Positions 8,048 to 19,118 of a DNA stretch of 64,000 bases are shown here, piece by piece (the stretch's first letter is position 1; each line of letters begins with the position of its first letter). Source of the stretch: Pengzhenrongella sp031582905 (GTDB taxonomy: Bacteria; Actinomycetota; Actinomycetes; Actinomycetales; Cellulomonadaceae); the NCBI RefSeq assembly GCF_031582905.1, contig NZ_CP133990.1:2976001-3040000 (forward strand). Reading direction: 5' to 3'. The position numbers and the translations under genes were made by a program. The notes below the pieces were generated by a model. It was given only the letters and a program-made list of their open reading frames with translations, searched no databases and was not told where the DNA came from.

Positions 8048-9351
8048 TTACCGAGTGGGCGCCTCGTCGCCGGACGCGCCGTCCGTCGCCCCGCCGCCGT
8101 CAGCACCACCGCCACCCCACCGGTCCTCGAGCATCGTCGGGCGGCAGGCGACGATCGCGACCAGCGCGAGGACGACCACGGTCACCAGGAGCACCGCGAA
8201 CACCGGCGTCCAGGTGCCGGTGCGCTCGTACAGCACGCCCGCGAGAACAGGCCCCGGGATCGACACGGTGTACCCGACTCCCTGCACGAACCCCGACAGG
8301 GAGGTCGACCCCGCGGACGTCCGCGTCCGGAGGTTGATGAGCGCGAGCACCATCGGGAAGGTCCCGGGGCGAGCCCGATGAGCACCATCCACACCGCCGT
8401 CCCCTCCGCCGGGGACAGCATGAGCCCGGCGTACCCGGCGACGAAGCACGCCGCGAGCGCGAGCACGACCGGGTACGGGTTGCGCATCCGCGCGGCGATC
8501 AGCGGGCCGGCGAAGGAGAACGGCAGCCCGAGGATCGCGAAGAGCCCGAGCCAGCGACCGCCGACGTCCGTGCCGAGCCCGGCGTCGGCGAGCATCTGCG
8601 GCAGCCACGCGAACATCACGTAGGTGTTGAGGGAGTTCATGCCGAACGTGAGCGCCATGCCCCAGGCGAGCGACGTCCGCCACACCCGCCCCTGCGCCCG
8701 GTGCCGCGACGCGAGCCCGGTCGTCCCGGACGGCGCGCGGGCCAGGATGCCGCGCAGTCCCGCGCGGGCGGCGCTCGACCGGGCGATCACCACGCACCAC
8801 GGGATGACGGCGAGGAAGCCGATCAGCGCCCACGAGGCGATCGACACCCGCCACCCCAGCTCGCGGGCGAGCGGTGCGGCCAGCACCGGTGGCACGGACG
8901 TGCTCACGGCCATCGCCATCGAGTACGCCGCGGTGACCGGGCCGATGCGGTCCGGGAAGTACCGCTTGACCAGCGGCGGGAGCAGCACGTTGCCCATCCC
9001 CATGCCCGCGAGCGCGATCATGGACCAGGCCAGGAACGGCACCGGCGTGCCGACCAGCGACCGCGCGATCTCCCCCGCACCGGAGAGCACGAGCGCCGCG
9101 ACCAGGGTCGGCTCCAGCCCGAAGCGACGCGCGACGAGCGGCGCGACGGACCCGAACACCGCGAACGACGCCAGCGGGATCGCGCCGAGCACCCCGGCGA
9201 GCGTCTCGGTGAGGGCGACGTCGGCCCGGACGGCGTCGAGGATGGGCGACACCGCCGCGACCGCGATCCGCAGGTTCAGCGCCACGAGCACGATGCCCGC
9301 CAGCACCACCCACCGCCCGCGCCACGGCGCGGTGGGGGCTGACGCAGGCAT
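8048..9351 (-). CDS. MFS transporter, CynX/NimT-like (one frameshift)
   Basis: Twelve-segment major facilitator protein of about 434 residues. The N-terminal helix pair LAGIVLVALNLRIAVAAVSPIL and the loop LAGVLGAIPLASFAVFGSVAP resemble the cyanate/nitroimidazole (CynX/NimT) branch, whose substrates vary, so none is assigned. ATG start at 9351. The frame breaks in C3 at 8363-8365. One extra C restores IGLAPGTFPMVLALI, and the total then divides by three and ends EAPTR before TAA. A likely sequencing error. It stands alone, 9 bases past argS. Confidence 0.8.
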
Positions 9352-9600
9352 GGGGACCGATTCTGCTCGTGGTGCCACCCGCGAGGTGCGGGGGCACGGG
9401 CGGCGCGGCACGCGGTCCGTGGCCGGGTCCGGTCGGCGCGGGACCGTGGCCGCGTCCACGCGCGGGCGGGGTCTGCGGCGCGATGACCGCGCCCTCGAGC
9501 GTAGACGCCCCGCCGACGACGGCGACCGTGCGCGGGCGGCGCTCCTCGGTCGCCGTCCGGGTGCGGTAGTGTCTGGGGCCGTGCCGTTCTGCGGCACCCC

Positions 9601-9673
9601 GCCCGCGTAGCTCAGTGGATAGAGCGTCTGCCTCCGGAGCAGAAGGTCGAAGGTTCGAGTCCTTTCGCGGGCA
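9601..9673 (+). tRNA. tRNA-Arg (anticodon CCG)
   Basis: 73-nt cloverleaf. The acceptor stem is GCCCGCG/CGCGGGC with discriminator A. The D arm is GCTC...GAGC. The anticodon stem TCTGC/GCAGA encloses loop CTCCGGA (anticodon CCG). The T arm is GAAGG TTCGAGT CCTTT with one G-U pair. CCA is not encoded (ACCC follows). TAGTGT at 9567-9572 is a plausible -10. A small hairpin (GTGCCG/CGGCAC) lies in the leader at 9581-9597. Confidence 0.97.
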
Positions 9674-9795
9674 CCCAGAGGTTCACCCTCCGCAGCACTG
9701 CCGACCCCCGGCATCCCCTCCCCTCCGTCGGATCCGCGCGCGTGCGCGGCGAGCGGTCACGTCGCCGCGCCGCACCCGGGTGAGAGGATCCGCGG

Positions 9796-11315
9796 GTGCT
9801 GGTGACGATGACGACCGAAGCCCCGGACGCGAGCGACCTCGGCTACCTCCTGCACAAGCACCCCGGCAGGGTGCAGGCGTTCGAGCAGTCGTTCGGCGTC
9901 GCGCACGTCTTCTACCCCGAGGCGACGGACGAGCGGTGCACGGTCGCGCTCCTGCTCGAGGTCGACCCGATCGCCCTGGTCCGCGGCAAGGGCCGCGGCG
10001 CGTCGCGGGACGTCGCGTTCAGCCTCGCCCAGTACGTCAACGACCGGCCCTACGCGGCGTCGTCGATGCTCGCCGTTGCGCTCGGGAAGGTGTTCCGCAC
10101 CGCGATGGCGGGCCGCTGCGACGCGCGACCGGACCTGCCGGAGCGCGCGTGGGACCTGTCGGTCCACGTCCCCGCCGTGCCCTGCCGCGGCGGGGTCGAC
10201 GCAGCCGTCCGGCTCTTCGCACCGCTGGGGTGGGACGTCGACGCACGGGCGGTGCCGCTCGACCCGGCCGTCCCGGCCTGGGGTGACTCCCGGTACGTGG
10301 ACCTGCGCCTCACCGGCACGCTGCGCGTCGCCGACGCGCTGAGCCACCTGTACGTCCTGCTCCCGACGCTCGACGCGGCGAAGCACTACTGGGTCGGCTC
10401 GGACGAGGTCGAGAAGCTCGTGCGCGCGGGGGCCGGGTGGCTCGCCGCCCACCCCGCCCGGGACGAGATCGCCCACCGGTACCTCGCCCACCGGCACGGC
10501 CTCGCGGCGTCGGCGGTCGCGCGGCTCGCGGAGGTCGACGACACCCCGCCGCTCGCCTTCGACCACGACGACGACGCCGCCGGCGACGCCGTGGTCGCCG
10601 ACACCACGACGGCCGGCACCGCGGACGCCGGCACCCCGACGGCCGGCACCCCGGTCGCCGACACCCCGACCGAAGCCCTTCCGCTCGCCCGGCAGCGTGT
10701 CGACGCCGTCGTCGCCCAGCTGCGCGCGGTCGGCGCGCGGACCGTCGTCGACCTCGGCTGCGGGGAGGGCGCCCTGCTGGGCGCGTTGCTGGACGATCCG
10801 GCGTTCGAGCGTCTGCTCGGCGTGGACGTGTCCCACCGCGCGCTCGGCACCGCTGCACGCCGGCTCCACCTCGACACGCTGCCGGAGCGAGCGCGTGACC
10901 GCATCGAGCTCGCGCAGTCGTCCGTGACGTACACCGACGCGCGCGTCGCCGGCTTCGACGCCGCGGTGCTCATGGAGGTGATCGAGCACGTCGACCCCCG
11001 CGGCTGCCCGCGCTGGAGCGGGCGGTGCTGGGCGGCGCGGCGCCCGGGACCCTCGTCGTGACTACACCGAACGCCGAGCACAACGTGCGGTACCCCGCGC
11101 TCGAGGCGGGGACCATGCGCCACCACGACCACCGCTTCGAGTGGACCCGGGCGGAGCTGGCGACGTGGGCGCTGGCCGCAGCGCGACGGCACGGCTACGA
11201 CGTCACGTTCTTCCCCGTGGGCGAGGTCGACCCGGAGGTCGGACCGCCGACCCAGATGGCGGTGTTCCGCCGCAGCGCCGACCCGGTCAGCGCACCGACC
11301 GGAGGCACCCGATGA
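9796..11315 (+). CDS. hen1: RNA 3'-terminal ribose 2'-O-methyltransferase Hen1 (one frameshift)
   Basis: Bacterial Hen1, about 506 aa, partner of Pnkp. It methylates the 2'-OH of the terminal ribose at a break before ligation, so the repaired RNA resists a second cleavage. The N-terminal bacterial Hen1 domain (MLVTMTTEAPDASDLGYLLHKHP onward, to about 245) is joined by an Asp/Thr/Ala/Gly-rich linker to the methyltransferase domain: SAM loop VVDLGCGEG (about 317-325), metal motif E394-V-I-E397-H398, and the later HHDHRFEW histidines. GTG start at 9796 follows GAGAGG. Frame breaks in C5 at 10995-10999; one added C restores EHVDPPRLPALERAVLGG and TTPNAEHNVRYP. The stop overlaps the pnkp ATG (ATGA). 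Confidence 0.93.
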
Positions 11316-13932
11316 CCACGCTGACGATCCCGGCTCTCTCGCTCGTGGTGCTCGTCGGGGCCTCCGGCTCGGGCAAGTCCACCTTCGCCGCCCAGCACTT
11401 CGGGCCGTGGGAGACCCTCTCCTCGGACTTCTGCCGTGGCCTGGTCTCGAACGACCCCAACGCGCAGGACGCCACGACCGCCGCGTTCGACGTCCTGCAC
11501 CACGTCGTGGCCACGCGGCTCGACGCCGGGCTGCTGACCGTCGTCGACGCGACGAATGTCCAGGCGGCCGCGCGCCGGTCCCTCGTCGACCTGGCGCGCG
11601 CGCACGACGTCCTGCCGGTCGCCATCGTGCTCGACGTCCCCGAGGACGTCTGCCTGCAGCGCAACACCGTCCGCACCGACCGGGACCTGCCGGCGCACGT
11701 CGTCCGGCGCCAGCGCGACCAGCTGCGCCGCTCGCTGCGGGGTCTCGGGCGGGAGGGGTTCCGCACGGTGCACGTCCTGGCGGGCACGGACAGCATCGAC
11801 GCCGCCGTGATCGACCGGCAGCCGCTGCGCAGCGACCGCCGCGACGACCACGGGCCGTTCGACGTGATCGGTGACGTGCACGGCTGCCGCTCCGAGCTCG
11901 AGACGCTGCTCGACCGGCTCGGCTACCGCCTCGTCCGGGACCCCGAGGGCCGGCCGGTCGACGCCGCCCACCCCGACGGACGGCGCGCGCTGTTCCTCGG
12001 CGACCTCGTGGACCGCGGCCCCGACAGCCCCGGCGTCCTGCGACTGGTCATGGGCATGGTCGCCGCGGGTCACGCGCTCGCCGTCCCCGGCAACCACGAG
12101 AACAAGCTCGTCCGCGCGCTGGACGGGCGGACCGTCCAGGTCTCGCACGGCCTGGAGACCACCCTCGCCCAGCTGAGCGCCGAGCCGGACGACTTCCGGG
12201 CGGCGGTCCGCACCTTCTGCGACGGCCTGGTCGCGCACCTCGTGCTCGACGGCGGCGACCTCGTCGTCGCGCACGCCGGCCTCAAGGAGTCGTTCCACAA
12301 CCGCGCGTCCGGGCGCGTGCGGTCCTTCGCGCTCTACGGCGACACGACCGGGGAGACCGACAGGTTCGGCCTGCCGGTGCGGCTCCCGTGGGCCGAGGAG
12401 TACCGCGGGCGCGCGACCGTGCTCTACGGGCACACCCCGACCCCCGTCCCGACCTGGGTCAACAACACGATGTGCCTCGACACCGGGTGCGTCTTCGGCG
12501 GGCACCTCACCGCGATGCGGTACCCGGAGCGGGAGGTCGTGCAGGTCCCGGCGGAGCAGGTCTGGTACGAGCCGGCACGCCCGTTCCCGACCGCGCCGGA
12601 GGGCTCCGCACCCCACGACGCCGCACCCCACGACGCCGCGTCCGGCGTCGCCACGGGCGCCGCCCGCCTGGACCCCGACGTCCTGGACGTCGCGGACGTG
12701 CTCGGCAAGCGGGTCGTCGAGACGAGCCGGCACGGTCGCATCACGATCGCCGAGGAGAACGCGGCCGGGGCGCTCGAGGTGATGAGCCGCTTCGCCGTCG
12801 ACCCGCGGTGGCTGGTGTACCTGCCGCCCACGATGAGCCCCTGCGGCACCGCGCCCGACGGTGACCTGCTCGAGCACCCCGACCAGGCGTTCTCGGCGTA
12901 CCGGGCCGAGGGCGTGGACGAGGTCGTGTGCGAGGAGAAGCACATGGGGTCGCGCGCCGTCGTGCTCGTGTGCCGCGACGCCGACGTCGCCGCGGCCCGC
13001 TTCGGCATGCCCGCGGGCACCACGGGCGCCGTGCACACCCGGACCGGGCGGCCGTTCTTCGACGCGCCCCGGACCGAGCAGCTGCTCGGCGTCGTGCGGG
13101 ACGCGGCCACCGCGACCGGTCTGTGGGAGCGGCTCGGCCGGGACGGAGCGCCGGCGGGCTGGCTGCTCCTCGACTGCGAGCTCATGCCGTGGTCGGTGAA
13201 GGCCGAGGAGCTGCTGCGCAGCCAGTACGCCGCCGTCGGCGCGGCCGCGCGCTCGGCCCTCCCGCCCGCGGTCGCCGCCCTGGAGGCCGCCGCCGCGTCC
13301 GGGCTGCCGGTCGACGAGCTGCTCGGCCGGACGCGGTCCCGGCGCGGCAACGCGGAGGCGTTCGGCGCGGCGTACCGCCGCTACGTGTGGCCGACCGACG
13401 GGCTCGACGGCGTGCGCCTGGCCCCGTTCCAGGTGCTCGCCACCGACGCGGGGACCCTCGAGACGCGCGACCACCTGTGGCACCTCGGCGCAGCCGACGC
13501 ACTGGTCGCCGCCGACCCCTCGGGGTGCTCACCACGACGCGTCGGCTCGTCGTCGACCTCGCCGACGACGCCTCGCGCGCCGCAGCCGTCGCGTGGTGGA
13601 CGGGCCTGACCGCGGACGGCGGCGAGGGCATGGTCGTCAAGCCGCTCGCCAACGACCTGCGCGGCCCGAAGGGCCTCGTCCAGCCGGGCATCAAGGTCCG
13701 CGGCCGGGAGTACCTGCGGATCATCTACGGCCCCGACTACACCGAGCCGGCGAACCTGGAGCGGCTGCGGTCGCGGCACCTCGGGCGCAAGCGCGGCCTG
13801 GCTCTCCGCGAGTACGCGCTCGGCCTGGAGGCGCTGACCCGGTTCTGCGCCGGGGAGCCCCTGTGGCGCGTCCACGAGGCCGTCTTCGCGGTGCTCGCGC
13901 TCGAGTCCGAGGCCGTCGACCCGCGCCTGTGA
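11312..13932 (+). CDS. pnkp: Polynucleotide kinase-phosphatase-ligase Pnkp (one frameshift)
   Basis: Three-module RNA end-healing and sealing enzyme, 873 aa after repair, close to the characterised clostridial protein. (1) 5' kinase, residues 1 to about 175: P-loop GASGSGKST at 16-24. (2) Calcineurin-like 2',3' phosphatase, about 184-430: IGDVHG (Asp188, His190), LGDLVDRGPDS, PGNHEN, HAGLKES, YGHTP. (3) Ligase/adenylyltransferase, about 470-873: nucleotidyl lysine Lys543 in EEKHMGSR, later GEGMVVKP and GIKVRGREYLRIIYGPDY. The frame is lost in C4 at 13516-13519; adding one C joins AADPLGVLTTTRR. Translationally coupled to hen1. Together they form the bacterial Pnkp/Hen1 RNA-repair system. Natural substrates, probably ribotoxin-cleaved tRNA, are inferred. 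Confidence 0.95.
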
Positions 13933-14074
13933 GGCGTCGACACCAGGACCACCGGGACCTCGTCCCCGGGCTGTCGGACCGCCGGGCGGGACCCGCGCGG
14001 GTCCGGGACGGGCCCGGCCGGGCCGACCACCATGGCGTGTTGCTGCTCGTCCGCCGGGGGCACACAGTGGCGGC

Positions 14075-14827
14075 ATGTCCCTGCAGCCCGTGACCGCGAC
14101 GGCCCCCGACCTCTCCGGCGTGCGGATCATGAGCCAGGCGTGGCGCGACGTGACCTTCCTCCACTGGCGGGTCACTCCCGGGTCCGTCGCCCCGCTCCTG
14201 CCCGCGGGGACGCGGCCGGACGTGCACGACGGATCCAGCTGGGTGGGTCTGATCCCGTTCCGGATGGTGGGTGCGGGTATCGGTCGCGGACCGGCGGTGC
14301 CGTGGCTCGGGACGTTCGCCGAGACCAACGTGCGCCTGTACTCGGTGGACGAGCGCGGGCGTCGCGGCGTCGTCTTCCGCACGCTCGAGGCCTCCCGGCT
14401 GGCCGTCGTCCTGGGCGCCCGCGCGGCGTTCGCGCTGCCGTCCACCTGGGCACGGATGCGGGTCGAGGCGGCGGACGGCGCGCTGACCTACTCCTCGCGG
14501 CGGCGCTGGCCCGGCCCCCGCACCGCGGCCACCCGGGTCGTCGTCCGGCCCGGGGCCCCGCTGGCCGCGGGCGACCCGCTGCGTGACTTCCTCACCGGCC
14601 GGTGGGGGCTGCACACCCGGGCGTTCGGCCGCACGCTCCACGTCCCCAACAGCCACGAGACGTGGCCGCTGCAGCACGCCGAGCTGCTGCACCTCGACGA
14701 GACCCTGGTCGAGGCGTGCGGAGTCCCCGGGCTCGGCGAGCGGCCCCCGGACTCGGTGCTGTACTCGGCCGGTGTGCGGGCGGTGTTCGCCGCCCCGCAC
14801 GACGCACGACGCCCGGTCCGGGCCTGA
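14075..14827 (+). CDS. YqjF-like DUF2071 family protein
   Basis: 250-residue member of the DUF2071 (YqjF) family of unknown function. Family hallmarks are the opening WRDVTFLHWRVTPGSVAPLLPAG, GLIPFRM, FAETNVRLY, and late VLYSAGVRAVF. ATG at 14075. Encoded 142 bases past pnkp on the same strand. The gap contains the palindrome GGACCCGCGCGGGTCC at 13989-14004 and no gene. No sign that it belongs to the RNA-repair operon beyond position. Predicted soluble. Confidence 0.8.
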   Translation: MSLQPVTATAPDLSGVRIMSQAWRDVTFLHWRVTPGSVAPLLPAGTRPDVHDGSSWVGLIPFRMVGAGIGRGPAVPWLGTFAETNVRLYSVDERGRRGVVFRTLEASRLAVVLGARAAFALPSTWARMRVEAADGALTYSSRRRWPGPRTAATRVVVRPGAPLAAGDPLRDFLTGRWGLHTRAFGRTLHVPNSHETWPLQHAELLHLDETLVEACGVPGLGERPPDSVLYSAGVRAVFAAPHDARRPVRA

Positions 14828-14847
14828 CGTGGGCGGCGCGGCGTGGG

Positions 14848-15387
14848 TCAGGCAGCCACGCTCGGCGTGACCCCGTGCTCGGTCAGGATGGCGTCGAACA
14901 GCGCGGCCGGGATCGGGCTCCACGCAGCGCCGACCCGGCCCTCGAACCGGTCGGCCCGCGCGCTGGTGACCACGACGACGTCGTCGAAGACGTGCTCGAC
15001 GGGGCGGCCGAGCACCCCGGCCGTCCCCGCGAACCCGGGTGTGAACGTCAGCGGCGGCAGGCCGTGGGCCACGAGGGCGCGGACGGGCTCGGGTCGGCTC
15101 TCCCAGCGGTCCAGCCACTCGCGCGCGCGGTCCCCCGCGACGCCCGGCACCGGCGCCAGCGCGACGCCGGACCGGTGCACCTCCCAGCCGGCCGGGACGG
15201 GGTCGATCACGGGGACCGCGATGGTCGTGTAGCCGTCGTGGGAGTAGAACGCCCGCACCGCGGCGGGGTCGGCGCCGAGGTCGCGCAGGTGGTCGGTGAC
15301 GTCGTCGAGCCAGGTGAAGTACGCGTCCTCCGCCGCCTCGTAGGCGGTGATCACCGTGCGGTCGGTGCACATCAGCTGCTGCGGCAT
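14848..15387 (-). CDS. Hypothetical protein, 179 aa
   Basis: I do not recognise the family. ATG at 15387 has a good site (GAGGAGAGCC) directly before it. The protein begins MPQQLMCTDRTVITAYEAAEDAY and looks like a soluble alpha/beta protein with no signal peptide or membrane helix. It is convergent with the DUF2071 gene (20 bases between stops) and divergent from ppk2. Uniform composition with its neighbours argues for a resident gene. Confidence 0.7.
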   Translation of the reverse strand: MPQQLMCTDRTVITAYEAAEDAYFTWLDDVTDHLRDLGADPAAVRAFYSHDGYTTIAVPVIDPVPAGWEVHRSGVALAPVPGVAGDRAREWLDRWESRPEPVRALVAHGLPPLTFTPGFAGTAGVLGRPVEHVFDDVVVVTSARADRFEGRVGAAWSPIPAALFDAILTEHGVTPSVAA

Positions 15388-15575
15388 GGCTCTCCTCGCC
15401 CGGCTCCCGAGTGTCCTCGACGCCACCCTCCCCGGACCACCGACACGCGACCGTGGTCCACGCGCCCCACCCGACCCCCGTCGACCGGGCGGCACCTCGC
15501 CGGGCGCCGCGGGCCGGCGTCGGGTACACCGGAGTCGCGACATCCGCCGACGCGCGGACCACCCGAGGAGGCACG

Positions 15576-16676
<1,101 letters not shown>

Positions 16677-16765
16677 GGCGGGCGGCCCCGCGGCGCTCCC
16701 CACTCTTCACGCGCCGGCGCGCCGTCGTTCACCGGGTGTTGGCCCGTGCTCGGTACACCTGTCGC

Positions 16766-16948
16766 ATGGAGTCGATCTCGCTCGCGGAGCTGTTCTGGGT
16801 GGCGCTCGTGGTGGCGGGCCTCGCGGCCGAAGGGCTGGAGCGCGGCGGGCGCCGTCGCGCCGCGCGGGCTCCCGCCCGGACCGATCCCGGGCGGACCGGT
16901 CCCGTCCGGACCGTCCCCGCCCCGAGCCAGGCCGTCGCCCGGCACTGA
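16766..16948 (+). CDS. Small predicted single-pass membrane protein, 60 aa
   Basis: Begins MESISLAELFWVALVVAGLAAE, one hydrophobic helix (about residues 6-23), followed by an Arg/Pro-rich tail. No Shine-Dalgarno is visible. A TACACCT hexamer just upstream could be the -10 of a leaderless message. A strong hairpin immediately after the stop (16957-16988) supports a real transcription unit ending here. Family unknown. Confidence 0.45.
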   Translation: MESISLAELFWVALVVAGLAAEGLERGGRRRAARAPARTDPGRTGPVRTVPAPSQAVARH

Positions 16949-16956
16949 CGACGGCG

Positions 16957-16988
16957 CCGCGGGGTGCCGGCACGTCAGCACCCCGCGG
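16957..16988 (+). terminator. Hairpin after the small membrane protein gene
   Basis: 11-bp perfect stem CCGCGGGGTGC / GCACCCCGCGG with a 10-nt loop, nine bases after the stop of the 60-aa ORF. No U tract follows, as is common in GC-rich actinobacteria. Confidence 0.6.
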
Positions 16989-17025
16989 ACGGAGGATGAT
17001 GGGCACCTTGACCCGGGAGGTACCC

Positions 17026-17478
17026 ATGCGCACGCCCCGTACGACCGTCGCCCTCACCGTCGGCGCCCTCGCGTTCGGCGTGCTCGCCGGCTGCTCGGGC
17101 CCGACGCCCGACGTCGGGGACCTCCGCGCCTCGATCGACTCCGCCGTGGACGGCGCCCGCGCGGCGGCCGACGAGGCCCGCGCAGCCGTCGACGGCGCCG
17201 CCACCTGGCTCGACGACGTCGCGCCGGGGGCACGCTCCACCGTCGAGGACGCCGTCCGCTCGTCGTCCGAGGCGCTCGACCAGGCCACCCGTGCGCTGGA
17301 CGAGTCCGTCCCGGCGGACGCGGAGGCGGCGCGCACGCAGGCGGAGCAGGCGCTCGCCGACGCCCGCGCGCGCCTCGACGAGGCGGCGGGCTCGGTCGAC
17401 GGCGCCGCGGCGTCCGGGCTCGAGGACCTCGCCCGGGCCGTCGACGACCTCGCAGCCCGGCTGCGCGAGGCCGGCTGA
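17026..17478 (+). CDS. Small lipoprotein with helical, Ala/Asp-rich body
   Basis: 150-residue predicted lipoprotein. Signal peptide is MRTPRTTVALTVGALAFGVLA with lipobox LAGC (Cys near residue 23), so it is exported and lipidated. The mature part is nearly all amphipathic helix with repeats such as DGARAAADEARAAVDGAA and EAARTQAEQALADARARLDEAA, resembling apolipoprotein-like or coiled-coil repeats. ATG at 17026 has GGGAGG six bases upstream; an earlier in-frame ATG at 16996 lacks this. Function unknown. Confidence 0.75.
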   Translation: MRTPRTTVALTVGALAFGVLAGCSGPTPDVGDLRASIDSAVDGARAAADEARAAVDGAATWLDDVAPGARSTVEDAVRSSSEALDQATRALDESVPADAEAARTQAEQALADARARLDEAAGSVDGAAASGLEDLARAVDDLAARLREAG

Positions 17479-17557
17479 CCGCTTTTCACCCGGCGCGACC
17501 GGGTGCCGTGCGCGCGGATCGCTCCCGCCCGCCCGGACCTCGGCCGATCATCGAGAC

Positions 17558-17686
17558 ATGACGCACCACGAGGGCCCGCGGCCCCAGCCGCAGGAGGCGA
17601 CCACCGTCTGGTGGACGGTCGGCGCGTGGGCGTCCCTGGTGCTGGTGCTGGCCGGCGGCCTCGCCGGCGCGGCCGGCCTCGGCTGA
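17558..17686 (+). CDS. Small predicted membrane peptide, 42 aa
   Basis: MTHHEGPRPQPQEATTVWWT leads into one hydrophobic helix to the C-terminus (about residues 18-42). The ribosome site is weak. Located 79 bases after the lipoprotein gene, same strand. Could be spurious; kept because hydrophobicity and position resemble real actinobacterial small membrane proteins. Confidence 0.35.
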   Translation: MTHHEGPRPQPQEATTVWWTVGAWASLVLVLAGGLAGAAGLG

Positions 17687-17764
17687 CACGGCCCGGCCGC
17701 CGCTCGTTCCCGCGCCGACGGCGCCCCGACGCGCGCTGCTCCGCCGATCGCGCCCCGGCGCGCG

Positions 17765-19036
17765 CTACTCCGCCGACGCCGCCTCGGCGCGTGTGGGGTC
17801 CGCCGCGCGGTCGGTCGCGTGCCAGCCGCCCGACCGGTAGGCCGGGGTCGCGATCGCGAGGACGGCGACCGCGGCCGCCGCGCTGCCCGCCATCACCAGC
17901 GACATCCCGCGCGCGTCCCCGCCGAGCACGCCGACGAGCGGGCTGACGGCACCGGCGACGCCGGCCTGCAGCGACCCGATGAACGCGGCAGCCGTCCCGG
18001 CCCTCTCCCCGTGCCGGCTCAGGGCCAGCGCCGAGGCGTTGGGGGCGATGAGGTTGATGAGCGACAGCAGGACGAACAGCACCACGAGCACGCCGGCGAG
18101 GCCGCCCAGGTCGGTCACCACGACGACCAGCAGGACCAGTGCGAGCACGGCCACCGCGGGCAGCGCGACCCGCAGGATGCGGATCGGGGCCACCCGCTGC
18201 ACGAGGTAGGCGTTCACCTGGGCACCCGCGACGAGGCCGATGCCGTTCACGGCGAACAGCAGCGCGAACATCTGCGCGCTCAACCCGTACTGCTCGCGCA
18301 GCACGAACGGCGAGCCGACGACGTAGGCGAACAGCACCGCCATCGCGAGCCCCGGCAGGACCGCGAGCGCGACGAAGTGCCCGTCGCGCAGGAGCGCCCG
18401 GTAGCCGCCGAGCGCGGACCGCAGGCCGCCCGTGCGCCGCCGCTCTGCGGGCAGCGTCTCCGGCAGCCGCAGGAACACCAGGAGCCACAGCGCCACGCCG
18501 AACAGCGCGAGCGCCACGAACACCGCGCGCCACCCCCACTGGCCGGCGATCAGCCCCCCGAGGGACGGGGCGAACAGCGGTGCGACGCCGATCACGAGCA
18601 TGAGCCGCGAGATGAGCCGGGACGCGTCCGCACCGACGAACCGGTCCCGGATGACCGCCATGGCGACGACGGTCGCGGAGGCGTTGAAGAACCCCTGCAG
18701 CGCGCGCAGCGCGATGAGCGAGCCGATGCCGGGGGCGATCGCGCACAGCAGCGAGGTGACGACGTGCAGGGTCAACCCGACGAGCACGGGCAGCCGGCGA
18801 CCGTACTTGTCCGACAGCGGGCCGACGACGAGCTGGCCGAAGGCGCCGCCGATCAGGGTCGCCGTCATCGTCAGCTGCACCGCGGTCGCCGTGGTCCCGA
18901 AGTCCTGCGCCACCTCCGGCAGCGACGGCAGGTAGATGTCGGTCGCGACGGCCGGCAGCGCCGTCATCGCGCCGAGCATGAGGATGTAGCGGGCGTTGGG
19001 CTGGTACGCGCTCCGAGGCGCGTCGGTGGTGCTCAT
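17765..19036 (-). CDS. Bcr/CflA-type MFS drug exporter
   Basis: 423-residue twelve-helix drug:proton antiporter of the Bcr/CflA group. Signature ATDIYLPSLPEVAQDFG occurs in helix 1, the MFS A-motif GPLSDKYGRRLPVL between helices 2 and 3, and the antiporter-type glycine-rich helix 5 region. ATG at 19036 is preferred because GGGAGG then lies 10 bases upstream; the ATG at 19045 would abut that site. Divergent from the SRAP gene. Substrates in this family range from bicyclomycin to chloramphenicol, so none is assigned. Confidence 0.88.
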   Translation of the reverse strand: MSTTDAPRSAYQPNARYILMLGAMTALPAVATDIYLPSLPEVAQDFGTTATAVQLTMTATLIGGAFGQLVVGPLSDKYGRRLPVLVGLTLHVVTSLLCAIAPGIGSLIALRALQGFFNASATVVAMAVIRDRFVGADASRLISRLMLVIGVAPLFAPSLGGLIAGQWGWRAVFVALALFGVALWLLVFLRLPETLPAERRRTGGLRSALGGYRALLRDGHFVALAVLPGLAMAVLFAYVVGSPFVLREQYGLSAQMFALLFAVNGIGLVAGAQVNAYLVQRVAPIRILRVALPAVAVLALVLLVVVVTDLGGLAGVLVVLFVLLSLINLIAPNASALALSRHGERAGTAAAFIGSLQAGVAGAVSPLVGVLGGDARGMSLVMAGSAAAAVAVLAIATPAYRSGGWHATDRAADPTRAEAASAE

Positions 19037-19118
19037 CGCTGCCATCCTCCCACCGGTCCCACCATCGGTCGAATCGATACGACCCTGGTGACCGCCACGA
19101 CGGTGGCAGGCTGGGCGC

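Noticed and set aside
9601..13932. Integrated island bounded by a duplicated tRNA-Arg 3' end
   Set aside because: No second copy of the tRNA 3' sequence, integrase or composition change was seen downstream.
13989..14004. Terminator for the RNA-repair operon at GGACCCGCGCGGGTCC
   Set aside because: The 16-bp palindrome leaves no loop; only a short stem could form, so it is not called.
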